In this document: piece after piece, positions 10,484-21,400 of the stretch
Layout: each line of letters begins with the position of its first letter
Position numbering within the stretch: the first letter of the stretch is position 1
Source: Maniola hyperantus
Lineage: Eukaryota; Arthropoda; Insecta; Lepidoptera; Nymphalidae
Direction of reading: 5' to 3'
Length of the DNA: 64,000 nucleotides
Assembly (NCBI RefSeq): GCF_902806685.2
Contig: NC_048539.1
Location: 13,032,501 to 13,096,500 of the forward strand
Notes under the pieces: model-generated
Seen by the model: only the letters and a program-made list of their open reading frames with translations
The model's database searches: none
Told to the model about the DNA's origin: nothing
Program-made: the position numbers and the translations under genes

Positions 10484-10507
10484 CGCGGACCACTTTAGTG
10501 GTCCGCG
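10484..10507. repeat. 24-base GC-rich hairpin
   Basis: CGCGGACCACT and AGTGGTCCGCG are perfect arms around a TT loop. A related word, TGGTCCGCTTT, lies about 30 bases upstream. Probably a MITE tip or foldback remnant. Confidence 0.55.
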
Positions 10508-10779
10508 CACCCATGCAACCTACTAGTATATTACAATACGTCGTGTATAATTCGTACTCGGTGCTGACTAAGATAGAAGATAAGAACGCACGTTCGCTGT
10601 TGTAGATACGTACCTACGGATGTAACATTATATTCATACTTACTTCTACGGACTTCTTTCTTTACGGACATAATATATAACTAATAATCATTGACCATTA
10701 GCAAAATTGTGATTTGTTAGATACCAGATGGTGACAGTAAATTAATGTTCAGCCGAGTTTGTTGTAGGCGTTTTCTCAG

Positions 10780-11080
10780 GCCAGTACCCGTAGTACAAGA
10801 TTTTACGTCTCATCAAACCAAACCAAATTCGAGAGTCGAAATACTTCCGCGTTACAGTAAACTGGATCTTAATAGCCTTGTTTTAAAGCTCAAGTTTGTC
10901 TACACTTCTACAGCCAGCGCTCCAAGCGGAAACATTGCGAAATTAAAATCAGTGGCATTGAATATTTGACTTCAATTCAAGGCTGTTTAGGTCCATTTTA
11001 CAGTAACGCAGAAATATTTCGACTCTCGAATTTGGTTTCGTTTGGTGAGACGTAAAATCTTGTACTACGGGTACTGGGCT
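10780..11080. mobile_element. MITE D, long palindromic element
   Basis: The ends GTACCCGTAGTACAAGATTT (left) and its inverse TGTACTACGGGTAC (right) continue inwards as inverted repeats over ACGTCTCACCAAACG and ATTCGAGAGTCGAAA. Related copies are at 45173-45442 and, lacking its left end, at about 30505-30777. The 74-codon open frame inside is an accident of the repeat. Confidence 0.8.
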
Positions 11081-12220
11081 GTTATTGTAATACTCGTAGG
11101 CCTAACGTCTGCAATCGTACCTAAACCACAAACCAAGTCGTAGCTGTCCTCTACAAATCTTTGGCTAAACATAAATTATGCAAAAAGCCGGACCCGAAAC
11201 TCTATTTGAATAATCCATTAAGTATTTCAGCCCAGAGGGAATCCGACGCCTGTGTTTAATCGCCGTTTAAAAATGAACCCCGGTCAACCCCTAAGAATAT
11301 TAATTTTCTCCTCTCTATTAAGTAGTGTAGAGTAAGAACGGAAAGATGAATGGAGGGAAAATCTAGTTACTTACCCACTTACTTTATTAATAAGTTGGCC
11401 TCGTCACTCGGCAGTGCAGTATAAACTTCAGGCACGAGTATTTTCAAAGTTACACGGGCTTAAAGATTTGTATCTAAATATTTAAGTCCGAGTAATTTTC
11501 TTTGAAACATATTTTTACAGAAATTTAGAAAACCACAGACAGACACGTATATATTTCTGAAACGTGTCTAAACAAATGTGCTTATTTAAATTTGTAAGTC
11601 GGAGGCTGATCCTTTTTGGGTGGTATAAAGGTATATTATATAAAGTATACGAGATACGCATATCAGCTAGTTAAAAAACGAGTACGAAGCACGGCCATTT
11701 CCAATTATTATTGAAATAACCAAATATGAAACCCGGATTAAAATTAAATATACAAAATTTTATTCATTTGGTATTTATAGGTACAATAGAGGGTTTTAAT
11801 TAAACTCAGTGAACCAATCATCAATACGAATATGTCCGACAAAAAGCCGACCATATAAATGTAAAATAAATTAATAAACAAGTAATAATTTCAGAGAGAC
11901 TACCTTTAATAAATCATGCGTAAATTAAGGAAATGAGCGTCTGACCACAGTGTAAATAATCCAGCAAGGCTGCTGTTTCTTTTTCTTTTTCTTTTTCTTT
12001 TCTTATGGTGTATTCTATATTCATTTTAAAAACATGTTCTGTTTTTTTAAGCATGTTTTAAACATCACCAATCCTAGTTCATAAATTCGTCTGCAGTCTA
12101 GCGCAGTCACCACGCATTGGCGAGTTTTTGTGCGAGTATGTAAACACGCTGCCCTTAGATGACACAGCGAGTGGCGAGCCGCACGTGGTCGCAAGGGCGA
12201 ATATGTAAATGCATGGTTAT
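11081..12220. other. Non-coding stretch
   Basis: No gene or named repeat seen except a (TTTTC)n run at about 11974-12003. Confidence 0.45.
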
Positions 12221-12224
12221 ACTA

Positions 12225-12420
12225 AACTAGCGACCCGCCCCGGCTTCGCACGGGTAGCTTATTACAATTTTCATAGGGATCCTAATTTTTTTGAAAATAA
12301 AACATTGCCTATGTTACTCGGGTAATGTAGCTTTCGGAAAAATCTGTACATTAGTTCCAGAGATTACTTCCTACAAACAAACTTACAAATTTTACCTCTT
12401 ATAATATTATAGTACCTATA
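12225..12420 (+). repeat. LINE-like 3' tail repeat (CCCCGGCTTCGCACGGGT type)
   Basis: Begins CTAGCGACCCGCCCCGGCTT and continues through CCTATGTTACTCGGG to a TATAATATTATAGTA end. This is a common lepidopteran repeat, the opposite orientation of the type at 3615-3806. Non-coding. Confidence 0.6.
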
Positions 12421-12472
12421 GATACCTAAACATGGCAGCCAACGCTGCCATTCCCGGAGCGAGATCGTCATT

Positions 12473-12700
12473 TTAGCACTTTGGGACCCCAACGTCATTT
12501 TTTCTATGATCGGCCCATTGACTCCTCAGCTTCGCAACTTGTTTAGCTATGTTGGTTACACTGGCTTTCTTACAGATCTTCTCATTTCTGATTTGATCAC
12601 GACGAGAAATCTCCATTGCGGCTGGGCAGCATTTGGAGAGCTTTGTAATGTCTTCTCGTCCATAATAATTTCTCAGTGCTTGAAGACCAAACTCTTCGAA
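12473..12700 (-). pseudogene. Decayed reverse-transcriptase C-terminal fragment
   Basis: On the minus strand, the residues from about IRNEKICKKASVTNIA to VAKLRSQWADH correspond to the conserved region near the C-terminus of lepidopteran endonuclease/reverse-transcriptase proteins of non-LTR elements (consensus like IRNEEIRRRTRVTDIA, then KLKWQWAGH). Upstream residues EEFGLQALRNYYGRE are also alignable in style. No catalytic core, endonuclease or start is present, so it is a 5'-truncated, mutated relic. It stops at the edge of the palindrome at 12757-12822. Confidence 0.6.
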
Positions 12701-12756
12701 AAAGGCGTGTTGCCAGTGATGACATATGTGTCTTAAAACAGATAACACATTTGAAC

Positions 12757-12822
12757 AGATTTGTTGAATAGTAATGTTGACAGTACAGAGAGTACTCTGT
12801 ACTGTCAACATTCAACAAATCT
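12757..12822. repeat. 66-base palindrome
   Basis: Arms AGATTTGTTGAA and TTCAACAAATCT enclose a perfect inner palindrome, TGTTGACAGTACAGAG / CTCTGTACTGTCAACA, with a four-base loop; the left arm has a four-base bulge. It abuts the reverse-transcriptase relic. Confidence 0.75.
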
Positions 12823-13174
12823 AAATAATGTTTTAGTAAGCCTCATACATTCAAATGAACTGAATATCCAAAATCAAACACCTAAATAAACAACATTGGC
12901 AACATTTTCAGCGTGCGGTGGCAATATTGCTTCCCGGCTTTTATTGCGAACGAGTTGGATTTTGACCACAGTGTATAAAAATCAGTAGGAAAGTTTATAA
13001 TTTTTGTCTGAAAAATTGTGGCGATTTCTTTGGCACCGTGAGTGAGTATTCCTGATCTCCAAAATTGAAAGGGAATGTGGGTTACATTACAGCCGACAAC
13101 CAAACAACCCATACTAACTTTAGAAAACATTTATTGAGTAATCGAAATAAAGGCGCACGCTTCGCAGACATTTA

Positions 13175-13290
13175 GAAATTATAATATTCCAAACCCTTGC
13201 CGGGAATCGAACGGTAAGGTTGTTGGGAGGTTCTGGGAACCTCCCACTAATAAAACAACAACCTTACCATTGCGCCAGGGAGGTCAGTTA
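13175..13290 (-). repeat. SINE-3 3' fragment with internal inverted insertion
   Basis: Contains the tRNA-like end (GGGAATCGAAC and GCGCCAGGGAGGTCAG). Within it GGTAAGGTTGTT and AACAACCTTACC face each other around a duplicated GGGAGGTTC/GAACCTCCC hairpin, absent from the copy at 61655-61985. Confidence 0.55.
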
Positions 13291-14060
13291 GCTAATGAAT
13301 TCCAGACTCCAGTGACCATTGTTCTGGAGGGTATGCTGGAATTCAGATTGTACTTACTTTGTTCGCTACACTATGACACCCTGATATATGTCACGTATAG
13401 TGCAATGAGTATTCCGTGAAAGCCTTTCACTCCACTTTGGAAATGTTCTGAAATAGAACTCATAGTAGCTACCTACTTAATAGTATAAAATAGTATGTTG
13501 TGAAACAATGTCAGCAGTACTTAGTGGGCTTTGAAATCGGACGTCTAATAATAATCCTATTCAGCATAAGCCATCCCTGGTAAATATCTATGACTCATGA
13601 CTGACTGACTGACTGATTGATGATCTACATAATAGGCTAACTAGACACCGTAATAGGCTTGCTACTCCGACGCTCTGCCTCAGGAAGGCCCAAAAGTCAT
13701 TTGTGGGAATGTGTAGGTAAGTACAATTTTTTATGACAAAATTCCGCTATCATATTTTTTGGACTTGCCTTTACACAAGTTTAAAAATCTATTAAAATTA
13801 TGCTCCTGACAAAGCATATTATTACAATCGAAGATTATGTAAATATGAAAAAAAGAGATGGATGTGGATTTGACCTGCAGCACGCTCCAGCAAAGCGCGG
13901 GTCATAATATTGCACCTAGGTACTTATATCAAATCTAGATTAACTAGACAAACTGACACTGACACATCAACGTACAGTTTACATCGCTGGGTCTAGAAAC
14001 TTAAAACTTTCAGAAACACTCGAGCGAAAACGGGGCGTATCAACTAGTGCATTTTAAAAC
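13290..14060. other. Non-coding stretch
   Basis: No gene or repeat family recognised, apart from a short GACTGACTGACTGA run near 13600. Confidence 0.4.
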
Positions 14061-14063
14061 TGC

Positions 14064-14269
14064 TACAGTTCTTGCAATTCATGAAGGCGAGTGGCTCATG
14101 CTTGTGTTTATGTAAGTTGTATCGGTATAAGTAAGGTAGGTACACCGAATGTGTGCGTTTGCGAGCGATTTATTGGTCCGACATGCACGCACACTTACGC
14201 AATGCGGCGTACCTATCCGACGTAACCACAAGTAAAGTCCACTCGCCTCCGTGAATTGCAAGAACTGTA
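14064..14269. mobile_element. MITE E, copy 1
   Basis: Terminal inverted repeats ACAGTTCTTGCAATTCATGA (left) and TGAATTGCAAGAACTGT (right) extend over GGCGAGTGG. The interior has AAGTTGTATCGGTATAAGTA. A second copy is at about 25269-25464. Non-coding. Confidence 0.8.
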
Positions 14270-14953
14270 CCCTGTATTTAAAGGTTAGAGGGTTAGATGT
14301 TTTTCGTATAGATCTATCGCTGTTAATTTTTTAATGGAGTCAGCAATCAAGTGCCGTGGTATGCATTGTTTGCGTTGCAATCTGTTAGCCCAATGAAGCT
14401 GATATGCAAAATATTATGTTCTGGGGTTTTATTATTGAAAATTTCCAATAAACTTGATGTCCATCGAGTAATTTATTAATTAATACCGCCCGTTCACATA
14501 AAGGGGCAAAGATTAGGCAACTACCTAGTGCGTAGGTATTCGTAGACTCTAATAAATGGAATTTTAACATCGTACTACAAGAAATTTAGCCCAGTCGTCT
14601 TTATTAAAAGGTCACCGACCCAGGGCTCTGAGTCTGATAGCAACTCCGGGTTGCTGTAAACTATTCATCATAGTCTCCTATTTTGTAATCACTAAAAAAC
14701 TAAGTACAGATTTTCTTACCATATAACTAAAAATGCGATAGTATAATACCTATTACAAGCAGTTTCGGATTTTTTCGATCAAAGAATTTGTAGCCAGTCG
14801 TGCTTCTATTTCATGACGAATTTAGATTAAATAGGTACCCAAAAAGCACAGATTGAAATATTAAAGATTGTTTTTAATAGGTTTTGAAATAAAAAGCTTC
14901 AAAAGTCACAAAACTTTTCATAAGTATTATTTGATTTTGCCTCTAAGCTACCC

Positions 14954-15176
14954 GTACCTACAACCCGTTTTCTAAAAGAATGAACCTGGCGTCGATTAAA
15001 AATTAAAAACTCAACAAGTGGCAGATAAAAATTCGTAGTACCTACGTGTATGTTCGCATCTTTGTTACTGATACACGCACTACGAATTTTTGTCTGCCAC
15101 TTGTTGAGTTTTTAAATTTTTTTTAAGATTTTTAATCGACGCAAGGTCCATTCTTTTAGTAAACGGGTTGTACTTA
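14954..15176. mobile_element. Foldback element with about 90-bp arms
   Basis: The left arm (from TACAACCCGTTTTCTAAAAG through ACTCAACAAGTGGCAGA) is mirrored on the right (TCTGCCACTTGTTGAGT to AGTAAACGGGTTGTA), with about 30 unpaired bases between. Pairing is nearly complete, with a few mismatches and a T-run expansion on the right. Only one copy is seen here. Confidence 0.75.
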
Positions 15177-15179
15177 CTA

Positions 15180-16337
15180 AGTATTAGGCCGGTCGAGGCA
15201 GCAAAACAGTATAATAGGTATTTGTACCTACCCGGTACATCTACGTCCTCATGAACGTTACTCTATGATGTCAACAAAGCCTTTTCAATATACCTACGTG
15301 CCGCCATCAAAGGCACTTTCGGCATGTTAATTGACTCTATTTTTGATTCGCCCAACAAATTCGTTCTACAAACGTTATTTCATGAGATTTTCACTCGAGT
15401 TTATTCAGGCGTAGTTAATGTTTGCCCACTACATTGGGCCTCCATAATATTTCAGACATTTATCTTGGAATTGGATAGAAAATTCTTTACCTACGTAAAA
15501 ATCCGCCGGTCGCTAGTGGAATAAAAAGATTTATTGAAAGAGTCTAGGTACACAAATGGCAAAATCCCTGAAATTACATAAATCATACCCAATAATGAAA
15601 CGGGGCTTGAATGCGAGCGAATGACTGGCTAAATTAAAGCTCCATTAAAAACCGTTTAGGGTAGGTACTTGCATTCAAATATTCGCGAAATACTTTTCAT
15701 CGGCTAATGGTTGACTAAATATCCCAATTTTTATTACTTACCTAGAATTAATATATTTATTATTGAAAAACTAGATCATGGCTGCAACTTCCTTCGCGTC
15801 ATATCAGTTTTTTTCTAATTCGGTGGAAATTCTTTTCCAGATAGATGTCCTGACTGAGGTAGCAATCAATGCGCATGAGCTGCATATTAATAAAATACCG
15901 GACGTGTTATCCGCCTGAAGTAGCTTCGTAAATATCAGACGTGTCGTACTAAGTACTACACATCGGGTATTTACGAATATCAGGTCCGGGCCATTCAGTA
16001 TTTACATGTTATAGCCAGTTTTAACACCGTACTATATCGTTGACTACAATTTTGGTTTGTATCTCACTCATCACTCCGCAAACTGGGTATCGTCGTGTTA
16101 AAATCGCCTAAATTACAATTTTAGTAACGGTTAGGTACGGCTTATTAAATTTTAATTCTCGTACTACAGATTTTTACCTTAATTTTACATTTAACTACCT
16201 TAATTTCATGTCCATTGCAATTAGGTAATAAACACCTGGGCTCTGGCTTATATTGATTCTTAAATCTATTGGTTCGAGAAGCATTCGTATTTCATTGTAA
16301 GAGGTATATTAGTATTAGGTACGTACATATTTCTTAA
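15180..16337. other. Non-coding stretch 3' of the helical secreted protein gene
   Basis: No gene recognised. The open frame at 15324-15524 has no splice or promoter support. The 3' UTR of the minus-strand gene must lie just below 16338; a minus-strand ATTAAA at 16151-16156 is the nearest plausible poly(A) signal. Confidence 0.4.
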
Positions 16338-17586
16338 CTAGGTACTTTTATTTTCTGGTTCAACTGTGATTTCTAAAAATGCTTTCACTTCACTTATTAG
16401 TTTGACTAATATAATATCATCCGGGATAGTTTTCAATTCAGCCCCAATGTCCTTCACAACCTGATGAATTACCTTACTTATTGTAACATCACCTACTAAC
16501 CAATTATAGAAATGTTGGAAGAATTGTCTGAATTGATCGGATTTGTGCACACTGTAAATATGATCCATATCTGATAGAATGACGTGAACCAGTAGTGCAT
16601 CGTGTGTCATTTTCAGATCGTTATTAGTTTCGATAGCTTTAATTCTAGCCTCAACAATTTTTTGTACTGTCAACAGCAACTCCTTCGTAGGCACTTCACT
16701 AGAATAAGCCATATCATTTAAAATAATTTGAAGTTCATGTGCTGTATTTTCGTTCAAATGCGTATAAAATGCAGTATCAAAAAGTGTTTCATAGAAATAT
16801 TTTATAAACAGCCTTACTTTATCATCTTGCGTAGTTTTCAATTTTTCTAGAAGCGCATTCAACGATTTCGTAACATCATACGATTTGATACAAATTAAAT
16901 ATTCTTTGCAGAGTTTAGTTTGATATTTCATTTCGACTAACACTGTAGCTATAACAAGCTTCTGATTTAATTCGTCTTTAATTTTGTACACGTCTTTGGG
17001 ATTCGTTTGCAGTTTTTCCATTACAAATAGAGAAGCCATTTCTTGGAATCTCGCACATATTTTCTTTATTGTATCTATCCAATAGTAAACTTCCTTATCT
17101 TCCGTTACTTTAGAATTAGCGTGCTCGAGTATATTCCTTGTGATTTCTAAATAGTGTTTTAATTGTTGTTCGAAAGTTATATCGTTAAAATTTTCTCTAA
17201 GCATTTGATTCAGGACTGTTTTTAAAGACATTGCGAGAACAGCCCAAAATTCTTCGATATAGTTTCTTAGATGTTGACAAAATGCCAGATTACGACAGAG
17301 AACTGCGGTTCTAACAATTACTACGATAGGATCTTCAGGTGCTGGTATTAGGGATCGACGACCATTTAAGTAAGAACTACTTAAGAACTCAGTTAAAGTA
17401 TCCATCACATCTTTGCCTAAGCTGACTGTGCCTTCGACGTTAACTTTAATGCTGTTGGCGTTATTTATAATAATTACTGCAACAAAATATTAAGCTAAAT
17501 TGAAGTTAAATGTTTTCTAGGTGACTAAGTATTAACAGAAATGTTTCCATACCTAAAATAACAAGAAAACAGCATAGAGTTCGCAT
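16338..17586 (-). CDS. Secreted alpha-helical protein, two exons, 390 aa, family not recognised
   Basis: Minus-strand gene. Exon 1 is 17586-17553 (34 nt) and exon 2 is 17476-16338, over a 76-base GT-AG intron (donor TTTTAG|GTATGG, acceptor TTTTGTTGCAG). The phase-1 junction makes a valine codon. Exon 1 gives MRTLCCFLVIL and continues VIII NNANS, a good signal peptide with cleavage near residue 20. The long exon 2 frame alone would start at an internal Met (residue 36) and miss the signal, so the spliced model is preferred. The mature chain is about 370 residues, rich in Lys, Glu, Leu and Ile, with many amphipathic stretches and few Gly or Pro after residue 55; it is probably all helical. There are five cysteines after the signal, and no membrane segment or catalytic motif I can name. 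The frame is intact with ordinary codon use. No family assigned; a lepidopteran-specific secreted protein is likely. Confidence 0.78.
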
Positions 17587-17589
17587 TAT

Positions 17590-18345
17590 AGAAAAAACTA
17601 AGTCACTGTGAAATAATAAAATTGTTATTTTTACGCCTTAAATTACGTTCAGCCAATTTTCTTTTATTGCTCGAATGAGCTAAAGCGGCAATAAATCAAA
17701 TATTCTAGGTATTGTAAATAGTAAAAAAGAATTGACTAAGAGCCAGCGCATGCAAGACTTTCGATATTTTATAAAAGCTGAAAGTTTATCTGCGTATTGT
17801 CCCCAACACTGGGAGGAACGATGTTTGTTTGGATCTTGGTGGCTTTGGGAGATAACAGGTAATAAAGGTGTAAAAATCTTACGTTAAAGTATAAATAACT
17901 AGGTAACTTATACAAAATATTTAGTAATCAAGTAATAAATGAACTATTTTTTTGTCAACTGTACTATTTTCGTTTCTGTGATGTCACTTTGTAACTAATG
18001 GGCGTGTCGTGAACTGCATTATTAAAGTAGGTAGTCGTGTAGTCGTGTCGTGCAGCAGATAAAGTTAAATTATGAAAAGTCGCAAACAAGACAATTCGAT
18101 CATAGCTTAGCAAGTGGAGACTTTTACTAGTCTTAGGTTTCCCAGGTTTAAATTCAATAACATATTTTTCAATTTCTATAATATTATAACGGTATATTAC
18201 TGTAATATTATGAGAAAGATAACGTTACCGTAACGATATTGTTCCATGTTTATCAATAGTCCAATAGTCCCTTCTGTAGTGTGTTTAGGTCTTAATTATT
18301 ATTATCTATAACCATTTTGTCTATGATTTTGAATGACATTTGACA
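17590..18345. other. Shared upstream region between the helical protein gene and RpL7A
   Basis: About 900 bases separate two divergently transcribed genes (minus at 17586, plus at 18492). AT-rich with no coding frame. GTCGTGTAGTCGTGTCGTG near 18034 is a short imperfect repeat. Confidence 0.45.
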
Positions 18346-18346
18346 G

Positions 18347-18491
18347 TTGTTTGACAGTGACGTGAGTGACGTTTGTACCCCTCCCCGCCACCACCTTTTT
18401 GTTTCGGCCATTTTCGCCGAAAGGTTTGTGTTCTTTTTCGGTCACGTATCCTTTCGTGGCCGTGAGATCACTGTAATAAAGTTCTATCAAG
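18347..18491 (+). promoter_or_regulatory. RpL7A promoter and 5' UTR, with pyrimidine-tract start candidates
   Basis: GC-rich TATA-less stretch directly upstream of the RpL7A start. GACGTGAGTGACGT near 18359 holds two CRE-like TGACGT/GACGT words. Two pyrimidine tracts, TTCTTTTTC at 18431-18439 and CCTTTC at 18450-18455, are candidate transcription starts: ribosomal protein mRNAs usually begin with C and a pyrimidine run (5' TOP), which puts their translation under growth control. The 5' UTR would be about 40-60 bases. The open frame over this region is not a gene. Confidence 0.6.
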
Positions 18492-21400
18492 ATGGTGCAG
18501 AAGAAGGTAAAAACCATGTGCGTTATTTGTATTATTTTATTTTTGTTCAGGAAAATTTAAAAACTGTGGATGCTGAATTTTTAAGTGCGCGACCATTAGG
18601 TGTTGTTTTCGTCAAACAATCACAAAAACATCAGTTTTCAGGATATACTTCAATGTAATTTCGTTTTACAAGTGTTATTTCTTGTTATTTAATTAATGTT
18701 TAACTTGATAAAAGTGAAAATAAATAAAGTGAGGTAGGGTACACATAACCTAAAATTAAGGTCAACGTGATTACAAAATAAAAATCACTGAGTAGGTACC
18801 TGCTAAAATCATGGACACTCAGATATATCCATCGATGTGATATATCATATAACACATTCATCTTCCTAGGTACCGACACATACATACACTTACTAATTCA
18901 ACTAAGGCAATAAAATTATCGTCTTATTTTCAGCCTAAGAAGAAGGTAGGAAAGAAAGTAGCGGCCGCCCCACTGGTCGTGAAGAAAGTTGAACCGAAAA
19001 AGGTTGTAAACCCACTCTTTGAGAAGAGGCCCAAAAACTTTGCTATTGGTGAGTAAACATTGATTTTCTTGGCCTTTTATTATTATTATATTTATGTTAG
19101 TGTGGTTGACTGCCAAAATGATGTTAAAACTTTTTCCCTGAATCGCCATGTGGGTGAAAAATATCGAGCTTTTTAACACTGATTGGTGTACTTATACCAC
19201 AATAACTCCTAGGTTTGTAATAAAGCTAACTATATCAATATTATTTACTTATGAAGCATCATTGGTAGGTACTGATTCTAAGCACAACCTAGCTAGAGTA
19301 GGGTAGACTAGTAGAGTAGCGAGCTAGAGTATTCACATCCTCTTCTTACTAATGTAACATGAAAAGGACAGACGCAGTTTGACAGTTTTAAATTTAATTT
19401 TTAGATGGTAAATCCTGTGATTTTAGCGCGAGCCTACTGTTTAAATTTGTAGCGTGCACTAAAATTTAGTGTCTTTAAATGTAAACTTCATGTTCTGTCC
19501 CTTTTTAGCATTGTTAAAAAGAATCATGCTATAAATGCATTCATTCAACCCCACAGGGTTTCTGTATTTAGTTTAGCCTATCACTAGTAACTTACAACTT
19601 ATTAAACATAATATTTTGTCTTCAGGTCAAGACATTCAGCCAACGCGTGACCTGTCAAGGTTTGTGCGATGGCCCAAGTACATCCGCATCCAACGCCAGA
19701 AGGCTGTGCTGCAGCGCCGGCTCAAAGTGCCTCCGCCCATCAACCAGTTCACTCAGACACTGGATAAGACCACAGGTGTGTAGCTGTGTACCTACTTGAA
19801 GTCCAGTAACTTTAATTGACTATAAAATCCACTATTATGCCCGCAACTTGTTATTAAATTTTCAAAAATCCCTTAGCAGGTGTCTACATCATAATAGCTA
19901 TCTACATGCAGATTTCAGCCTGTAGGGCGATTGTCTAAAACCTGCATCAATCATTATTACAATCTCAATTGTTCTGATTGGCTGAATATGTGTGATTCGT
20001 GTTGCAACAATGACAGCTACAATGTCACGATCGCAATCACCTCTGATTGGTTGATGCTCACTCACTATTGACTACAATGCATTGTTGCAACAAGAATCGC
20101 ACAAATTCAGCCAATCGCAACAATTGAGATTGTAATAATGATTGATGCAGGTTTTAGGCAATCACCCTACTGATCTGTCCATCAGTTTGGGTTGTGCATT
20201 GACAGTTCAGTCAGCAAGTCTTTTGTCTTTTTTTTACCTTTGATGGTCTCATGTAATCTCTTTCTTTGATCATCATAATATACCATATCCAGTTTTATAA
20301 GATTTCTACCCTTTTTGAGTCTTTAAAAGAAAGAAAACATTCTTTCAAATAGCGAAAGTATAAATAATTTGCTATACTTTCTTTTATTTCTCTCTTAGAT
20401 TAAAAAGCTTTCTTTTTATGTAAAATGTAAATGATGAACAACCAAATGCAACGATGAATCACTATGATTATCACAAAATCATACGAGCTTTTTAACTCTG
20501 AACAATGCATACCATGCTTTATAGATTTTTCATCCAAAACTACTGTTACTAACAGGAAAAAATCTTATTCTATTCCAGCTAAGGGTTTGTTCAAGATCCT
20601 GGAAAAGTACAGGCCTGAGACTGAAGCAGTCCGGAAAGAGAGACTAAGAAAGGCTGCTGAAGCTAAGGTAAATAAAACTACAAGTTTCTCTTATCAATTT
20701 GTGTTAGCAAAGTATAATCAACATTTAGCAACTTTTTGATATTTTTTTTGATAAGATTTCGGTTTTTAAAAATCCCGTGGAAACTCTTTGATTTTCCGGG
20801 ATAAAAAGTAGCCTATGTCCTTCTCCGGGATTCAAGCTATCTATGTACCAAATTTCGGCAAAATCGGTTGAACGGTTGGGCCGTGAAAGGCTAGCAGACA
20901 GACAGACACACTTTCGCATTTATAATATTAGTATGGATTTAGAACTCTTGGCGTCGTTTCTGTTTTTCTCAAAACTATATTTGGAGTATCTGCATTGTTT
21001 TCTTTTTAATATTAATTTTAAATTGCTACTCTAGAACTCTAAACACTAAGCTCAAGACTGGCATCTCAAGCTATAAGGTTGACAGTTTTTAATTAAATTA
21101 AGTTTGTCTGACCTTTTCTTTTTATATTGGTAAGAAAAAGATGTGAATACTCTAAAATTTAGATGCCATTAGAATCACTACCATTGTCATTGTCAAGTTT
21201 GTCATATTTCAGCCAGATAGAACTATTTTGAAAAGTTGCTAAAATGTAAAAACCAACTATTTACCATGATGCATAAACCCTATTCAGAATGCCATGAAGA
21301 CCTTTTCCACCAAGATCTCTGATAAAAATCTCTTTTCTCCACCACTTAATACCACATTAAACAGCTATTGACAGTATTGTATCCATCTTTACAGGTTGCC

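Noticed and set aside
10745..10969. 74-codon plus-strand open frame
   Set aside because: It lies in the palindromic MITE D. The sequence recurs in the other MITE D copies without a conserved frame.
12757..12822. Palindrome as a microRNA precursor
   Set aside because: The inner arms are perfectly paired to a four-base loop, unlike a typical precursor. It is better seen as a foldback or break scar.
16338..17408. Single-exon protein starting at 17408 or 17405
   Set aside because: The 17408 codon is GTG, and the ATG at 17405 ignores an upstream in-frame extension that joins a signal-peptide exon at 17553-17586. The spliced model is better.
18347..18658. 103-codon frame over the RpL7A promoter
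   Set aside because: It overlaps the promoter, first exon and first intron of RpL7A. No independent start or codon support.
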